A stretch of 64,000 nucleotides of DNA from Bacteroidota bacterium. GTDB lineage: Bacteria; Bacteroidota; Bacteroidia; Chitinophagales; Chitinophagaceae. The position numbers were made by a program, and so were the translations under genes. This document shows, one piece after another, positions 17,579 to 28,156 of the stretch. Where the stretch lies: NCBI GenBank assembly GCA_016711825.1, contig JADJSG010000005.1, positions 372,001 to 436,000 on the forward strand, in the 5' to 3' direction. The stretch's first letter is position 1. The number at the start of each line of letters is the position of its first letter. The notes beneath the pieces are model-generated. The model searched no databases, was not told the origin of the DNA, and saw only the letters and a program-made list of their open reading frames with translations.

Positions 17579-19615
17579 ATGAACAAGAATAGTAAAATAG
17601 TATTCGGAGCAATACTAATGATTTTGGCCCTTCCTTCAATTGCACAAAAGGGAAAAAATATTAATCAACATAAATCATTTTCAAAACGTAGCACTCAAAT
17701 TAGTGCTGGTGCAGGATTTTCGAAGCCTACCGGTGGTAACGTTGCAATCAGCTCTGGTACTGCTGTCAATTTAAGTATTTACAAACCACTAGTTGTTAAA
17801 TGTTGGGTGGATAAACCTACTAGTGAATTATTAGCACAATCTAAATGTCCAAACCCTAATTGGAATCCTAAAAATTATATCGACTTTGGGTTTGTTTTTG
17901 GGTTAAATTATGTACTTGGAAAACAATTCATACCTTCTACTGGTAACAGTACTATCATGAAGTACCCATTATTAAATATAAATGGTCAAACGGCTTCTCC
18001 TTTATACAAAATTGACGGTACAGGTCGTGATAAAGTACTTTTATGGCAACTTGGGCTTCAATCTAATTGTCATATAGGAAAAATTATTATTTCGCCAATT
18101 TTAAAAGTAGGTTATATGTCGGCTGAATCGAAAGCAATAAGTATTTCACAAATCACTGAATTTAATGATACAAGCAAATCACTAAATTTGTATAACCGTG
18201 GTGGGTTTAAAACTTCAGGATTTGCAGTTACTCCTGAACTAAAATTAACTTACATGTTTGGAAATATAGGATTTCATTTGGGGGCTGCTTATACTTTAGG
18301 ACCTTCAGCCAATACTGTTTCAACAACCTTTATTCCAAATGGCAATACGGATATAAAAGGGATGTATAGCTTAGAGCAAATTTATAATGGAAGCACAAAA
18401 ACAAACGAAATATTGATAAAAAATTCAAGTATAAATGCATATGCAGGAATTACATTTGATTTCGGAAGACCAAAACTTCGTGGCTGTGGAAAAGTTCCAA
18501 ATTGTGATGCCAGAATAATAGATAAAGATGGCAAATCATGTACCGATAAAAGACCACTTAAAAAGTCAAAGGAAACATTAAATACAGATCTTATTACTTG
18601 GGATAATGCTGATTTGCCAGGGAAATTAGGATATAAATTTATTACATTTCGTAGAAGACCAAAAGGTAAATACATCATAATACGTGATAAAAAACACCCT
18701 TTTGGATTCGTTACTATTGATATCGAAAACGCAGAAAAATTAGATGGTGAAGAGATTACCATCATAAAAGAATTTAAAACCAACTGTGTAAGCAAAGGTG
18801 GTAAAAATTGTAATCAAGATGGTTTTGGATGTTTAGTATATTTAGATAATCCTCAAATGAGCGTAGAACCTGTTTATGACGAAAACCATATTCTTAAAAA
18901 ACTAAAATTAATCATGCTTACAGCTGAAGCTGCAAAAAGTTGGGAAGATCCAAATCATTTCAATGAAGAATTAAACATCAAATATCAAAATGATTCAGCG
19001 GGTATAAAACATAATCTATTAGTAGACGATTTTATGAAAAGTGAACAATTTCAAGAATTAATAAATAATAAAGATCCTGAATATCAATTTAGAATACCGA
19101 ATCCATTACAAGATCGTTTTAATAAATTTTGTATAAGATTTCCTTGGTTTTGTGATAGGGGTAATGGCCCATACAATCCTTTTGGTTCCGAAAGATTATT
19201 AAAGGGAATTCTTAACAATGAAAATACATCTGACATAATAAAACAAAGCTATTTAGACGCTGGACTATCAAAGAGTGGGATTAACATAGCAAATGACATA
19301 TTAGAGATTAGGAGAAAACCCAATTTAAATACATTTAAATCTAAACTAAATACTCTAGCCATAACAATTCTTAGCCAAGAAGAAATGGATCAACTAGAAA
19401 AGGAGCGACTATTAGCAATGATTTCAACTGCAAAAAATTCATTAGCATATTGGAATGAATTTAGAAAAAAACCAACTTATTCTGAAATTGTATCTAAAAA
19501 AATTGACTACGATGAAGCTGGAGTTTGGGATACAATTGGCGCATTATTTGGGCCTGAAGGAGCTGCAGGCGCTTCTATAGGTAATATTATTGGTCAAATA
19601 ATTATGGAAAAATAA
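17579..19615 (+). CDS. Large exported protein: outer-membrane barrel-like N-terminus, unknown middle, Gly-zipper tail
   Basis: 678 residues from the ATG at 17579, which gives a clean signal peptide ending LPSIAQ; an upstream in-frame ATG at 17534 would put 15 charged residues in front. Residues 20 to about 300 alternate polar and apolar residues with Gly/aromatic turns (ISAGAGFSKPTGG, IDFGFVFGLNYVLG, NAYAGITFDFGR), as in outer-membrane beta-barrels. The rest is hydrophilic with several cysteines (CGKVPNCD, FCIRFPWFCDRG) and no known domain. The end is GPEGAAGASIGNIIGQII, a glycine-zipper-like helix. No T9SS tail. Function is unknown; it is AT-rich and inside the repeat-bracketed cassette. Confidence 0.65.
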   Translation: MNKNSKIVFGAILMILALPSIAQKGKNINQHKSFSKRSTQISAGAGFSKPTGGNVAISSGTAVNLSIYKPLVVKCWVDKPTSELLAQSKCPNPNWNPKNYIDFGFVFGLNYVLGKQFIPSTGNSTIMKYPLLNINGQTASPLYKIDGTGRDKVLLWQLGLQSNCHIGKIIISPILKVGYMSAESKAISISQITEFNDTSKSLNLYNRGGFKTSGFAVTPELKLTYMFGNIGFHLGAAYTLGPSANTVSTTFIPNGNTDIKGMYSLEQIYNGSTKTNEILIKNSSINAYAGITFDFGRPKLRGCGKVPNCDARIIDKDGKSCTDKRPLKKSKETLNTDLITWDNADLPGKLGYKFITFRRRPKGKYIIIRDKKHPFGFVTIDIENAEKLDGEEITIIKEFKTNCVSKGGKNCNQDGFGCLVYLDNPQMSVEPVYDENHILKKLKLIMLTAEAAKSWEDPNHFNEELNIKYQNDSAGIKHNLLVDDFMKSEQFQELINNKDPEYQFRIPNPLQDRFNKFCIRFPWFCDRGNGPYNPFGSERLLKGILNNENTSDIIKQSYLDAGLSKSGINIANDILEIRRKPNLNTFKSKLNTLAITILSQEEMDQLEKERLLAMISTAKNSLAYWNEFRKKPTYSEIVSKKIDYDEAGVWDTIGALFGPEGAAGASIGNIIGQIIMEK

Positions 19616-19642
19616 AATTTCTATCATTGAAATATCTTGATT

Positions 19643-19693
19643 CCCTTTGGGGCAAAGTGAAGGTTAGATCCTTAACTAAGCCTCAAAGGGTTT
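19643..19693 (+). terminator. Long hairpin after the large exported protein gene
   Basis: CCCTTTGGGGC (19643-19653) pairs with GCCTCAAAGGG (19680-19690) with one G-U pair; the loop carries a smaller GTTA/TAAC stem. It is followed by TTT. A plausible terminator or structured 3' end. Confidence 0.45.
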
Positions 19694-19758
19694 CCTTGTG
19701 AAGTTATTTAAAAAGTTTCCCAAATTAATTGTGTATCTCTTTTATTTATTTTCCTCTA

Positions 19759-19964
19759 GCCCCATAATGATGCCCACCTTTTATACCTTATCTTCTGGTG
19801 CGCTCAATTTAAAAACCTCTTCATCCGAAGCAAACTTATATACAGCTGGGGGATTCCCTTTCCTAAATTTTTCCTGTTAACTTTAGGAATGCTGTGTGGA
19901 TAATTGGCAAAGCCAATAAAGAATATAAAATATCACGAAGGCAGTAGCCCTTCGGAGAGAGGTT
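19759..19964 (+). repeat. Hairpin-rich 206-bp repeat, copy B
   Basis: Direct copy of 13931-14137. The two share long identical blocks: the first ~40 bases, and the block from the G-run through the CCTAAA/TTTAGG and ATTGGC-AAA-GCCAAT stems to GCCAATA. After an A-rich variable spacer the CACGAAGGCAGTAGCCCTTC block is identical again. Both copies lie downstream of plus-strand genes. Confidence 0.8.
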
Positions 19965-20079
19965 ATTACATGCTGTATTGTTGTTCATTTAATTCATTTT
20001 CCCCACTTTTTCATACCCCTTCATTAAAGCTTTTCGATTCAGCCTTTATATAAATTTTCGAAAACACCTATTCAAAAAC

Positions 20080-20087
20080 TATCTTTG
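20080..20087 (+). promoter_or_regulatory. -7 box (TATCTTTG) placed 4 nt before lysA
   Basis: A perfect TAnnTTTG match ends at 20087 and the ATG starts at 20092 after CATT. Transcription would start at or next to the A of the ATG, giving a leaderless mRNA. Confidence 0.55.
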
Positions 20088-20091
20088 CATT

Positions 20092-21297
20092 ATGATTAGC
20101 AGAGAACATTTAATAGAGATGGCCAAAACCTATGGCACCCCATTGTATATTTATCAACGCGAAAAAATTGAAGGGCAGTATAAAAAATTAACCAACGCGT
20201 TTAAACAAACACCTACCAGATTTTTTTATGCCTGCAAGGCATTATCCAATATCAATGTTTTAAAAATCATCCAAAAGCTGGGCGCAGGCTTAGATACCGT
20301 TTCAATCAACGAAGTGCATCTTGGACTGAAAGCTGGCTTTGCACCGCAACAAATATTGTTTACCCCAAACTGTGTACACTTCTCTGAAATTGAACAGGCT
20401 AAAGAACTTGGTGTACATATCAATATTGATAATATTTCTATCCTTGAGCAGTTTGGCAATACCTATGGTGATAGCTATCCAATAATGGTTCGACTGAATC
20501 CACATATCATGGCCGGCGGCAACCTAAAAATATCAACTGGACATATTGATAGTAAATTTGGGATTTCGATACATCAACTACGACATATAGAACGCATCGT
20601 AAAAACCACCAAACTCAATGTGGAAGGTCTTCATATGCATACTGGGAGTGAAATCAAAGATGTGAATGTGTTTTTGCAAGGCTTAGAAATCATGCTCGAT
20701 TTGGCTACGCATTTTCCCAATATCAAATACCTCGATTTAGGTAGCGGTTTTAAAGTGCCATATGCACCCGACGAAAAAGCCACCGATGTGGATTTGCTCG
20801 GACAAAAAATGCATGAGACTTTAGTAGCCTTCAAAAAGGAAACTGGCAAAGAACTGGAAATCTGGTTTGAACCCGGAAAGTATTTAGTGAGTGAAAGTGG
20901 ATATTTTATTGCACGTGTAAATACAGTGAAACAAACACCCGCTACCGTATTTGCAGGTATCGATACAGGCTTTAATCATTTAATTCGTCCTATGTTTTAT
21001 GAGTCTTATCACCATATCATCAACCTCTCAAATCCTAAAGGTGTTGAACGTATTTATACCGTAGTAGGTAACCTTTGTGAAACCGATACTTTTTGCTGGG
21101 ACCGTGTATTAAATGAAGTTCGTGAAGGCGATTACCTCATGTTTAAAAATGCAGGTGCTTATGGTTTTGAAATGGCCTCCAGTTTTAATTCGCGGATGCG
21201 TCCTGCGGAAATATTATTTTCAAAAGGGAAACATCATCTTATTCGTAAAAGAGAAACGCTGGATGATTTATTAACGAATCAGGTTGAAGTTTTGTAA
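20092..21297 (+). CDS. lysA: Diaminopimelate decarboxylase
   Basis: 401 residues, fold-type III PLP decarboxylase. Seen: the PLP lysine in FFYACKALSNINVL, the Gly-rich LDLGSGFKVPY, the HMHTGSEI motif in the TIM barrel, EPGKYLVSESG, and the C-terminal catalytic stretch GNLCETDTFCWDR followed by YGFEMASSFNSR. It catalyses meso-diaminopimelate to L-lysine, the last step of lysine synthesis. It is monocistronic here. Other alanine-racemase-fold decarboxylases are possible, but the CESxD-like motif (CETDTF) favours LysA. Confidence 0.93.
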   Translation: MISREHLIEMAKTYGTPLYIYQREKIEGQYKKLTNAFKQTPTRFFYACKALSNINVLKIIQKLGAGLDTVSINEVHLGLKAGFAPQQILFTPNCVHFSEIEQAKELGVHINIDNISILEQFGNTYGDSYPIMVRLNPHIMAGGNLKISTGHIDSKFGISIHQLRHIERIVKTTKLNVEGLHMHTGSEIKDVNVFLQGLEIMLDLATHFPNIKYLDLGSGFKVPYAPDEKATDVDLLGQKMHETLVAFKKETGKELEIWFEPGKYLVSESGYFIARVNTVKQTPATVFAGIDTGFNHLIRPMFYESYHHIINLSNPKGVERIYTVVGNLCETDTFCWDRVLNEVREGDYLMFKNAGAYGFEMASSFNSRMRPAEILFSKGKHHLIRKRETLDDLLTNQVEVL

Positions 21298-21369
21298 GGG
21301 ATGTTTGCTGTCAGATGTGGGTATAGATTTTTGTATAAAGTATGTTTTATTGATTAAATAATTTATTCG

Positions 21370-21377
21370 TAATTTTG
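21370..21377 (+). promoter_or_regulatory. -7 box (TAATTTTG) for the toxin-antitoxin pair
   Basis: A perfect TAnnTTTG match 19 nt before the antitoxin ATG at 21397. Confidence 0.5.
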
Positions 21378-21396
21378 AATTGAAAAGAACCTTAAA

Positions 21397-21606
21397 ATGA
21401 AAAATGTAACTCTTAGTATTCCTGATGGCGAATATGAATTTTTTATGAAGTTGGTTGAAAAATTCAATTACTCAAATTCTGAGCAAATAACATTATCTAA
21501 CGAGCAAAAGAAAATCCTGGAAGAAAGAAGAAGTATGAACAATACAGATAATTTTTTGACGTTGGAAGAAGCACAGGCTAAGCTAAAGCAGAAACATGAG
21601 TTTTGA
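21397..21606 (+). CDS. Antitoxin of a ParE-type toxin-antitoxin pair
   Basis: 69 residues. The N-terminal TLSIPDGEYEFFMKLVEKF looks like a short strand and helix seen in small Bacteroidota antitoxins; the C-terminal half (LTLEEAQAKLKQKHEF) is a charged helix likely to wrap the toxin. It ends 11 bases inside the toxin gene, the usual overlap for co-translated pairs. Recognition rests on size, position and partner rather than on a strong domain match. Confidence 0.75.
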   Translation: MKNVTLSIPDGEYEFFMKLVEKFNYSNSEQITLSNEQKKILEERRSMNNTDNFLTLEEAQAKLKQKHEF

Positions 21607-21889
21607 TGTTGTCCTTCACACCACCGCTTTTACAGATATTGATGATGCGGTAAGTTATTATTTTCAGATTTCACCCCAACTTGCACTTGGTGTATACGCT
21701 GAAATTTTTGATTCAATTGATGTTATCGCTGACTCCCCGTATTTTCAATTTAGATATAAGGACTATAGAGCATTCCCGTTAAAGAGGTTTCCATATTTAA
21801 TTTTATATACTTTAAATGAAAAAGAGATGAAAATTCATGTCTATGCCATTTTTAATACATATCAGAACACTGATAAATATCCCAAGTGA
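21596..21889 (+). CDS. RelE/ParE-family toxin
   Basis: 97 residues, the usual size. It shows the ParE-like pattern of an N-terminal strand, two helices (FTDIDDAVSYYFQISPQLA), a central YKDYRAFPLKRFPYLILY with the Arg-rich sheet, and a C-terminal strand IHVYAIFNTYQN. ParE toxins block gyrase and RelE toxins cleave mRNA; which applies cannot be told here. It follows and overlaps its antitoxin. The intact frame suggests an active pair. Confidence 0.85.
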   Translation: MSFDVVLHTTAFTDIDDAVSYYFQISPQLALGVYAEIFDSIDVIADSPYFQFRYKDYRAFPLKRFPYLILYTLNEKEMKIHVYAIFNTYQNTDKYPK

Positions 21890-21967
21890 TAATTGGTATT
21901 TTATGGAAAGTAAAGTTTGCTTTACCACCAAACAGCAAAAATCATTTTTACTCTTTGAATACTTTTC

Positions 21968-24053
21968 TCACATACTTATTTTTTTGTCCGCTATTTCTAT
22001 AAAATAATTACCTGAAACGAAAGAAGACATATCAATTGTAAATTTATCTGTTGAAATGTGATTATACTCTCTTGCAACCTGACCGGTGATACTCAGAATT
22101 TTGATATTAGCATCTTGTAAGGGGTCTTGAGATTGTATCAGTAGGTTTTGCTTTACGGGGTTGGGGAAAAGATGAATTGAATTTGTAACGGAGAAATCTT
22201 GTGTACCAAAACCATTTACTGTATAGCAAGCAGAAGTATCAGTACATCCATTTTGGGTAACAGCTACAGCATAATCTCCATTGGCAGTAGCAACAAAGTT
22301 TTGATTGGTTTCTCCAGTGATGGCTTGAAAAGGATTGCATGCAAGCCATTGATAGGATGCGAGTGTAGCATTTGCTGTAAGTAAAGCAGCTGCTTGTGTT
22401 ACTGAGGCGTCTACAGAATCGATTGTAAGGTTCAGAGTAATCACACTATCGCAGTTCGCAGCATTGACCAGTGTTTGTGTATATGTGCCACTTGCAGTAT
22501 AGGTCTGACCATTTAGGGTAAATGTGGTGCAGGCCGTCTCATTCAAAGTTTGAGTACTGGGATAATTTATAGTAAGATTAATGGCGAAATTACTATCACA
22601 CCCATTAATATCACTAAAAGTTTGTACATAATTGCCGGTATTGTAGTAAATTATGCCATTTACCAAAGCGCTATCGCAGAAACTTAAATTTAAAGTAGTG
22701 TATGGAGCCCCACATTCATTCAGCTTAAGTACAAATGCAGAATACCAGGGTGCAGGTGAAGTAAGTGTATAGTTATTCGGTCCGGGGTCAAAGTCTAAAT
22801 CAACATTAAAAATGCCTGTTGTATAAATATTTCCCGTTGTATCAATAGTGATTGAAGTTGGTTCGGCAGAACCGTTCCCAACCATGCCTTTTGCCCACAA
22901 AAAATTGCCATTAGGGTCTAGTTTTCTTATACACAATTCTATATTTCCAGTTAAATTATAGACACCTGGTCCCGGGTCCATATCATCACCACCAGTCATC
23001 TGACTTGCTGTATAAATGTTCCCATTCTTGTCAACAATCGAATGTGTATGAATGCCATTTAGCTTTTTCGCCCATACAAAATTACCATTGGAGTTTAATT
23101 TACTAATAAAACTACCGGGGCCAGTTAAATTAAAAATACCCCCACCGGGATCAAAATCAACGGTTCCGCCAAAAAAGCCTGATGTATAAACATTACTCGC
23201 AGCATCAATTGAAATGGCGTATACTTCCATATTATTCGCATTAAGGGTACTCATTTTTTAGTCCAAATAAAAGAACCATTTGAATTTATTTTACTGATAA
23301 TAATATAAATATTATTGTTTGGCCAATCGCTCCCCCAGCCAGCAATATAAGCCTGACCCAAGCTGTCAACAGTAATATAATCTCCTCTATCAGAAATAGG
23401 GTCACCTGAGTGATTTACCCATATAAGATTGCCGTTTGAATCTAGTTTAATAATATAAGTATCTCTATATCCAGAAGCAGTTACATTAAGAACTCCCGGT
23501 CCAGGATCAAAATCTGCTGTGCCATTAAACCCTCCAGTTAAATAAATATTGCATGAGGCGTCAGTAATTATAGAATCTTGCAGTGACAATGCCAATTGTC
23601 TTGGCTAATATAAAATTTCCATTCGAATCCAATTTACTAATAAAAGCATTACCGATGGGAAATCATATTAAATACTCCCGGTCCGGGATCAAAATCAACA
23701 GTATCCTGAAAAGTACCACATGTATATATATCGCCAATAGTATCAACTGCAATGGATGCTGCCCCATCGCTACCGATTCCTCCAATACTTTTAGCCCAAA
23801 CAAAACTGCCATACGCATCTAACTTGCTAATAAAAATATCATTCGCGCCTGCACTTACTAAATTATAAACCCCTGCCCCCGGATCAAAATCAACTGTATC
23901 AGCAAAGGATCCTGTTGTATATACATTACCTTTAGAATCTGTTTTAATTGAGTTTGCTTGCAAATTTGCAATAAATGCACCTGCCCATTGAAATGTCTGC
24001 GCATTTGCAGAAATAAAAAAGAGTAAAACAAAAAATAACAGGATTATTCTCAC
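21968..24053 (-). pseudogene. Beta-propeller repeat protein with T9SS type A tail, broken by frameshifts
   Basis: Three adjacent reading pieces (24053-23649, 23595-23251, 23254-21968) encode one protein of about 690 residues. It has a signal peptide (from the GTG at 24053, ending FISANAQ), then about seven blades of the SBBP type, each with a pattern such as VDFDPGPGVFN and FISKLDSNGNFVWAK, then Cys-rich C-terminal repeats and a T9SS tail beginning HLFPNPVKQN. Frame changes occur near 23654-23659, in about 23585-23610, and at 23254-23259, where a run of six T (plus strand) should be seven. It may be a real pseudogene or a sequencing artefact; every block is well conserved. Confidence 0.8.
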
Positions 24054-24196
24054 AACTTTTATTTTTAATGTACTACGAAAATACAATTATATCGAGAATG
24101 CGCAAGTGCATTAACTAACTTCTAGCTATGCTCCGTCTCCCTTCAGCAAACAACTATGATTATTACATGTAGCAACATATTCAAATTCTCTCATTT

Positions 24197-26176
<1,980 letters not shown>

Positions 26177-26180
26177 GATG

Positions 26181-26188
26181 CAAAAGTA
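26181..26188 (-). promoter_or_regulatory. -7 box (TACTTTTG) placed 4 nt before ispG
   Basis: On the minus strand TACTTTTG is followed by CATC and then the ATG at 26176. Same 4-nt spacing as lysA, so a leaderless mRNA is predicted. Confidence 0.55.
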
Positions 26189-26280
26189 TGAATTTAGGGT
26201 GTTTTTCAGAACACTGATTTGAGGGATTTAACATATACCCACGGATTCAAGTATCTGTCATCGTTCAAAAAAATATTTCC

Positions 26281-28014
26281 TTACTCAAACACTGCCTTCA
26301 TTTCTTCCTTTACAAATTCACTAAGTGCTTTTACATTTTCAGCCGAAAAATCAAAATCTATCCCAGCTGTTTGATACAAGCTGGTCAATGTCTGCGTATA
26401 CCCTTTACTCAATGCATTCATATATTGATCGAGTGTTTGCTCTTTATTGGTTTTATATTGTTTCCACATGGCAAGTGCACCTAACTGCGCAATACCATAT
26501 TCAATATAGTAAAAAGGCACTTCAAATAAATGCAATTGTTTTTGCCATAATCGTTCACGATAATTTGTGAGGCCTTCCCAAGAAATATTTTTAGGGGCAA
26601 ATTCGGTGTATATTTCTACCCACGCATTTGTTCGTTCCGCATGGCTATGACCGGGATGGGTATACAACCAATGTTGAAATTTATCGATGGTGGCTATCCA
26701 GGGAAAAATAGAAAGCGCCCGTTCTAATTCTTCTGCCTTCGCTCTTTTTAAGTCATTGGGGTTAGGATAAAAAACAGACCAGTAATCCATGCTAAAAAGT
26801 TCCATACTCATACTGGCCAGTTCGGCCATTTCCATTGGATATTCCTTAAAGGCACTCAAGGGCAGTTCGTGACTTAAAAATGAATGCAATGCATGTCCTC
26901 CCTCATGCATCATTGTTACTACATCATCAGCTGTGCCTGCAGCATTCATAAAAATAAACGGAGCACCTGTCTCTGCCAATGGACAGTTATACCCGCCAGG
27001 TGCTTTGCCTTTTCTACTTTCAAGGTCAAAATGCTGGAGCTTATTCATGGTACGTAAACAATCACCAAAATAGGGTCGCAATTGACTAAAAACCTGAATT
27101 GATTTATCTAACAATTCAGCTCCATCATTGAATGGCGCTAAAGGCTGTTGCCCTTCAGGTTCAGCATCAATATCATAGGGTTTGATTTCGTTTAATCCAA
27201 GTTGTTTTTGCTTGTGTGCAATCAACGTTTCGGCGATAGGGGTTATATATTTTTTGATGGCCTCATGAAAATGTTCGCAATCTTTTACGGTATAATCAAA
27301 ACGACCCAGTTCTTCAAATTTATAATCACGATAATTATCAAAACCTGCATTCAAAGCCACCTGATGACGCTTTTGAAGCAATTCATCAAACAAAGTATTC
27401 AAGGCATCTTCATCCTGCTTACGTCGTTCATTCATTTTTATATATACTTCCTCACGTAAGCTTCGATCGCTTTGCATCAAAAATTTTGCCGCTTGTTGTA
27501 AGGTGTATTCTTGTTCGTTTATGGTAACACTCATCTTGCCCGTAATAGTGCCATAATGTTGCGCCAGCATATTTAATTCAGCATGAAGCGCAATATTGTT
27601 TTCTTGAAATAGCTTGATTTCTTTTTCTACACTTCGCAAATATGTATAATAGGTGGCGCTATCTAATTCCTTTACAAAGGGCGAACCCATCAGTTTTTTA
27701 TTCAAGGCGTCCGCATAGGGTTTTATATGGGGTTCAATTTCCATACAAAAATAATTAAACGCTTCTTCCAGTGCCTTGTTTTCGGTATCACAAGTCATAC
27801 GTATCTGTCTCCAGCAGGCATCTTCGCTGATGACTGCCTGTACCTCACTAACATCTTTCAACCAAACTTCAAGGGCTTCGGCAGAGTCCAGTACTCTGCT
27901 ATTCAATTCTTCAAAAAAAGGTTTGAGAGCTTCCCAGTTGCTTAAGGTAAAATCAACGGGCATATAATGGCGTGGTATTTTTTGTATTGCTGCATTTAGC
28001 GTCATATCGTTCAT
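26281..28014 (-). CDS. M3-family oligoendopeptidase (PepF-like)
   Basis: 577 residues, typical of the M3 family. The zinc site MMHEGGHALHSF (HExxH variant HEGGH, near residue 368) is followed by the third ligand Glu in YPMEMAELASMSMEL. N-terminal helices and the long alpha-helical bowl match PepF/oligoendopeptidase F proteins, which cut peptides of up to about 20 residues in the cytoplasm. There is no signal peptide. It stands alone; a TATATTTG box lies 10 nt before the ATG. Confidence 0.92.
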   Translation of the reverse strand: MNDMTLNAAIQKIPRHYMPVDFTLSNWEALKPFFEELNSRVLDSAEALEVWLKDVSEVQAVISEDACWRQIRMTCDTENKALEEAFNYFCMEIEPHIKPYADALNKKLMGSPFVKELDSATYYTYLRSVEKEIKLFQENNIALHAELNMLAQHYGTITGKMSVTINEQEYTLQQAAKFLMQSDRSLREEVYIKMNERRKQDEDALNTLFDELLQKRHQVALNAGFDNYRDYKFEELGRFDYTVKDCEHFHEAIKKYITPIAETLIAHKQKQLGLNEIKPYDIDAEPEGQQPLAPFNDGAELLDKSIQVFSQLRPYFGDCLRTMNKLQHFDLESRKGKAPGGYNCPLAETGAPFIFMNAAGTADDVVTMMHEGGHALHSFLSHELPLSAFKEYPMEMAELASMSMELFSMDYWSVFYPNPNDLKRAKAEELERALSIFPWIATIDKFQHWLYTHPGHSHAERTNAWVEIYTEFAPKNISWEGLTNYRERLWQKQLHLFEVPFYYIEYGIAQLGALAMWKQYKTNKEQTLDQYMNALSKGYTQTLTSLYQTAGIDFDFSAENVKALSEFVKEEMKAVFE

Positions 28015-28024
28015 ATTAGAGGTG

Positions 28025-28032
28025 CAAATATA
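28025..28032 (-). promoter_or_regulatory. -7 box (TATATTTG) for the M3 oligopeptidase gene
   Basis: A perfect TAnnTTTG match on the minus strand, 10 nt before the ATG at 28014; a leader of only a few bases is predicted. Confidence 0.5.
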
Positions 28033-28156
28033 AGGTGTTTATATGGTCTGCGATTCAACGTGAACCGCATTGATTCATCTCCTCATTTACATGATTCTTC
28101 CATTTGTAACCCGTTTTCAAGTTAAGAATACTTTTCTTTGTAGTATAAACACCTTC

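Larger units (their letters stand above)
19616..20091. other. 476-bp gap with terminator, repeat copy B and lysA promoter
   Basis: Holds the hairpin at 19643, repeat copy B at 19759-19964 and the lysA -7 box at 20080. No gene is supported; the 60-codon frame at 19698-19880 lies mostly inside the repeat and is not conserved in copy A. Confidence 0.55.

Noticed and set aside
19698..19880. 60-residue open frame over repeat copy B
   Set aside because: In copy A the corresponding frame ends differently because of a one-base length change in a G-run, so it is not conserved as protein.
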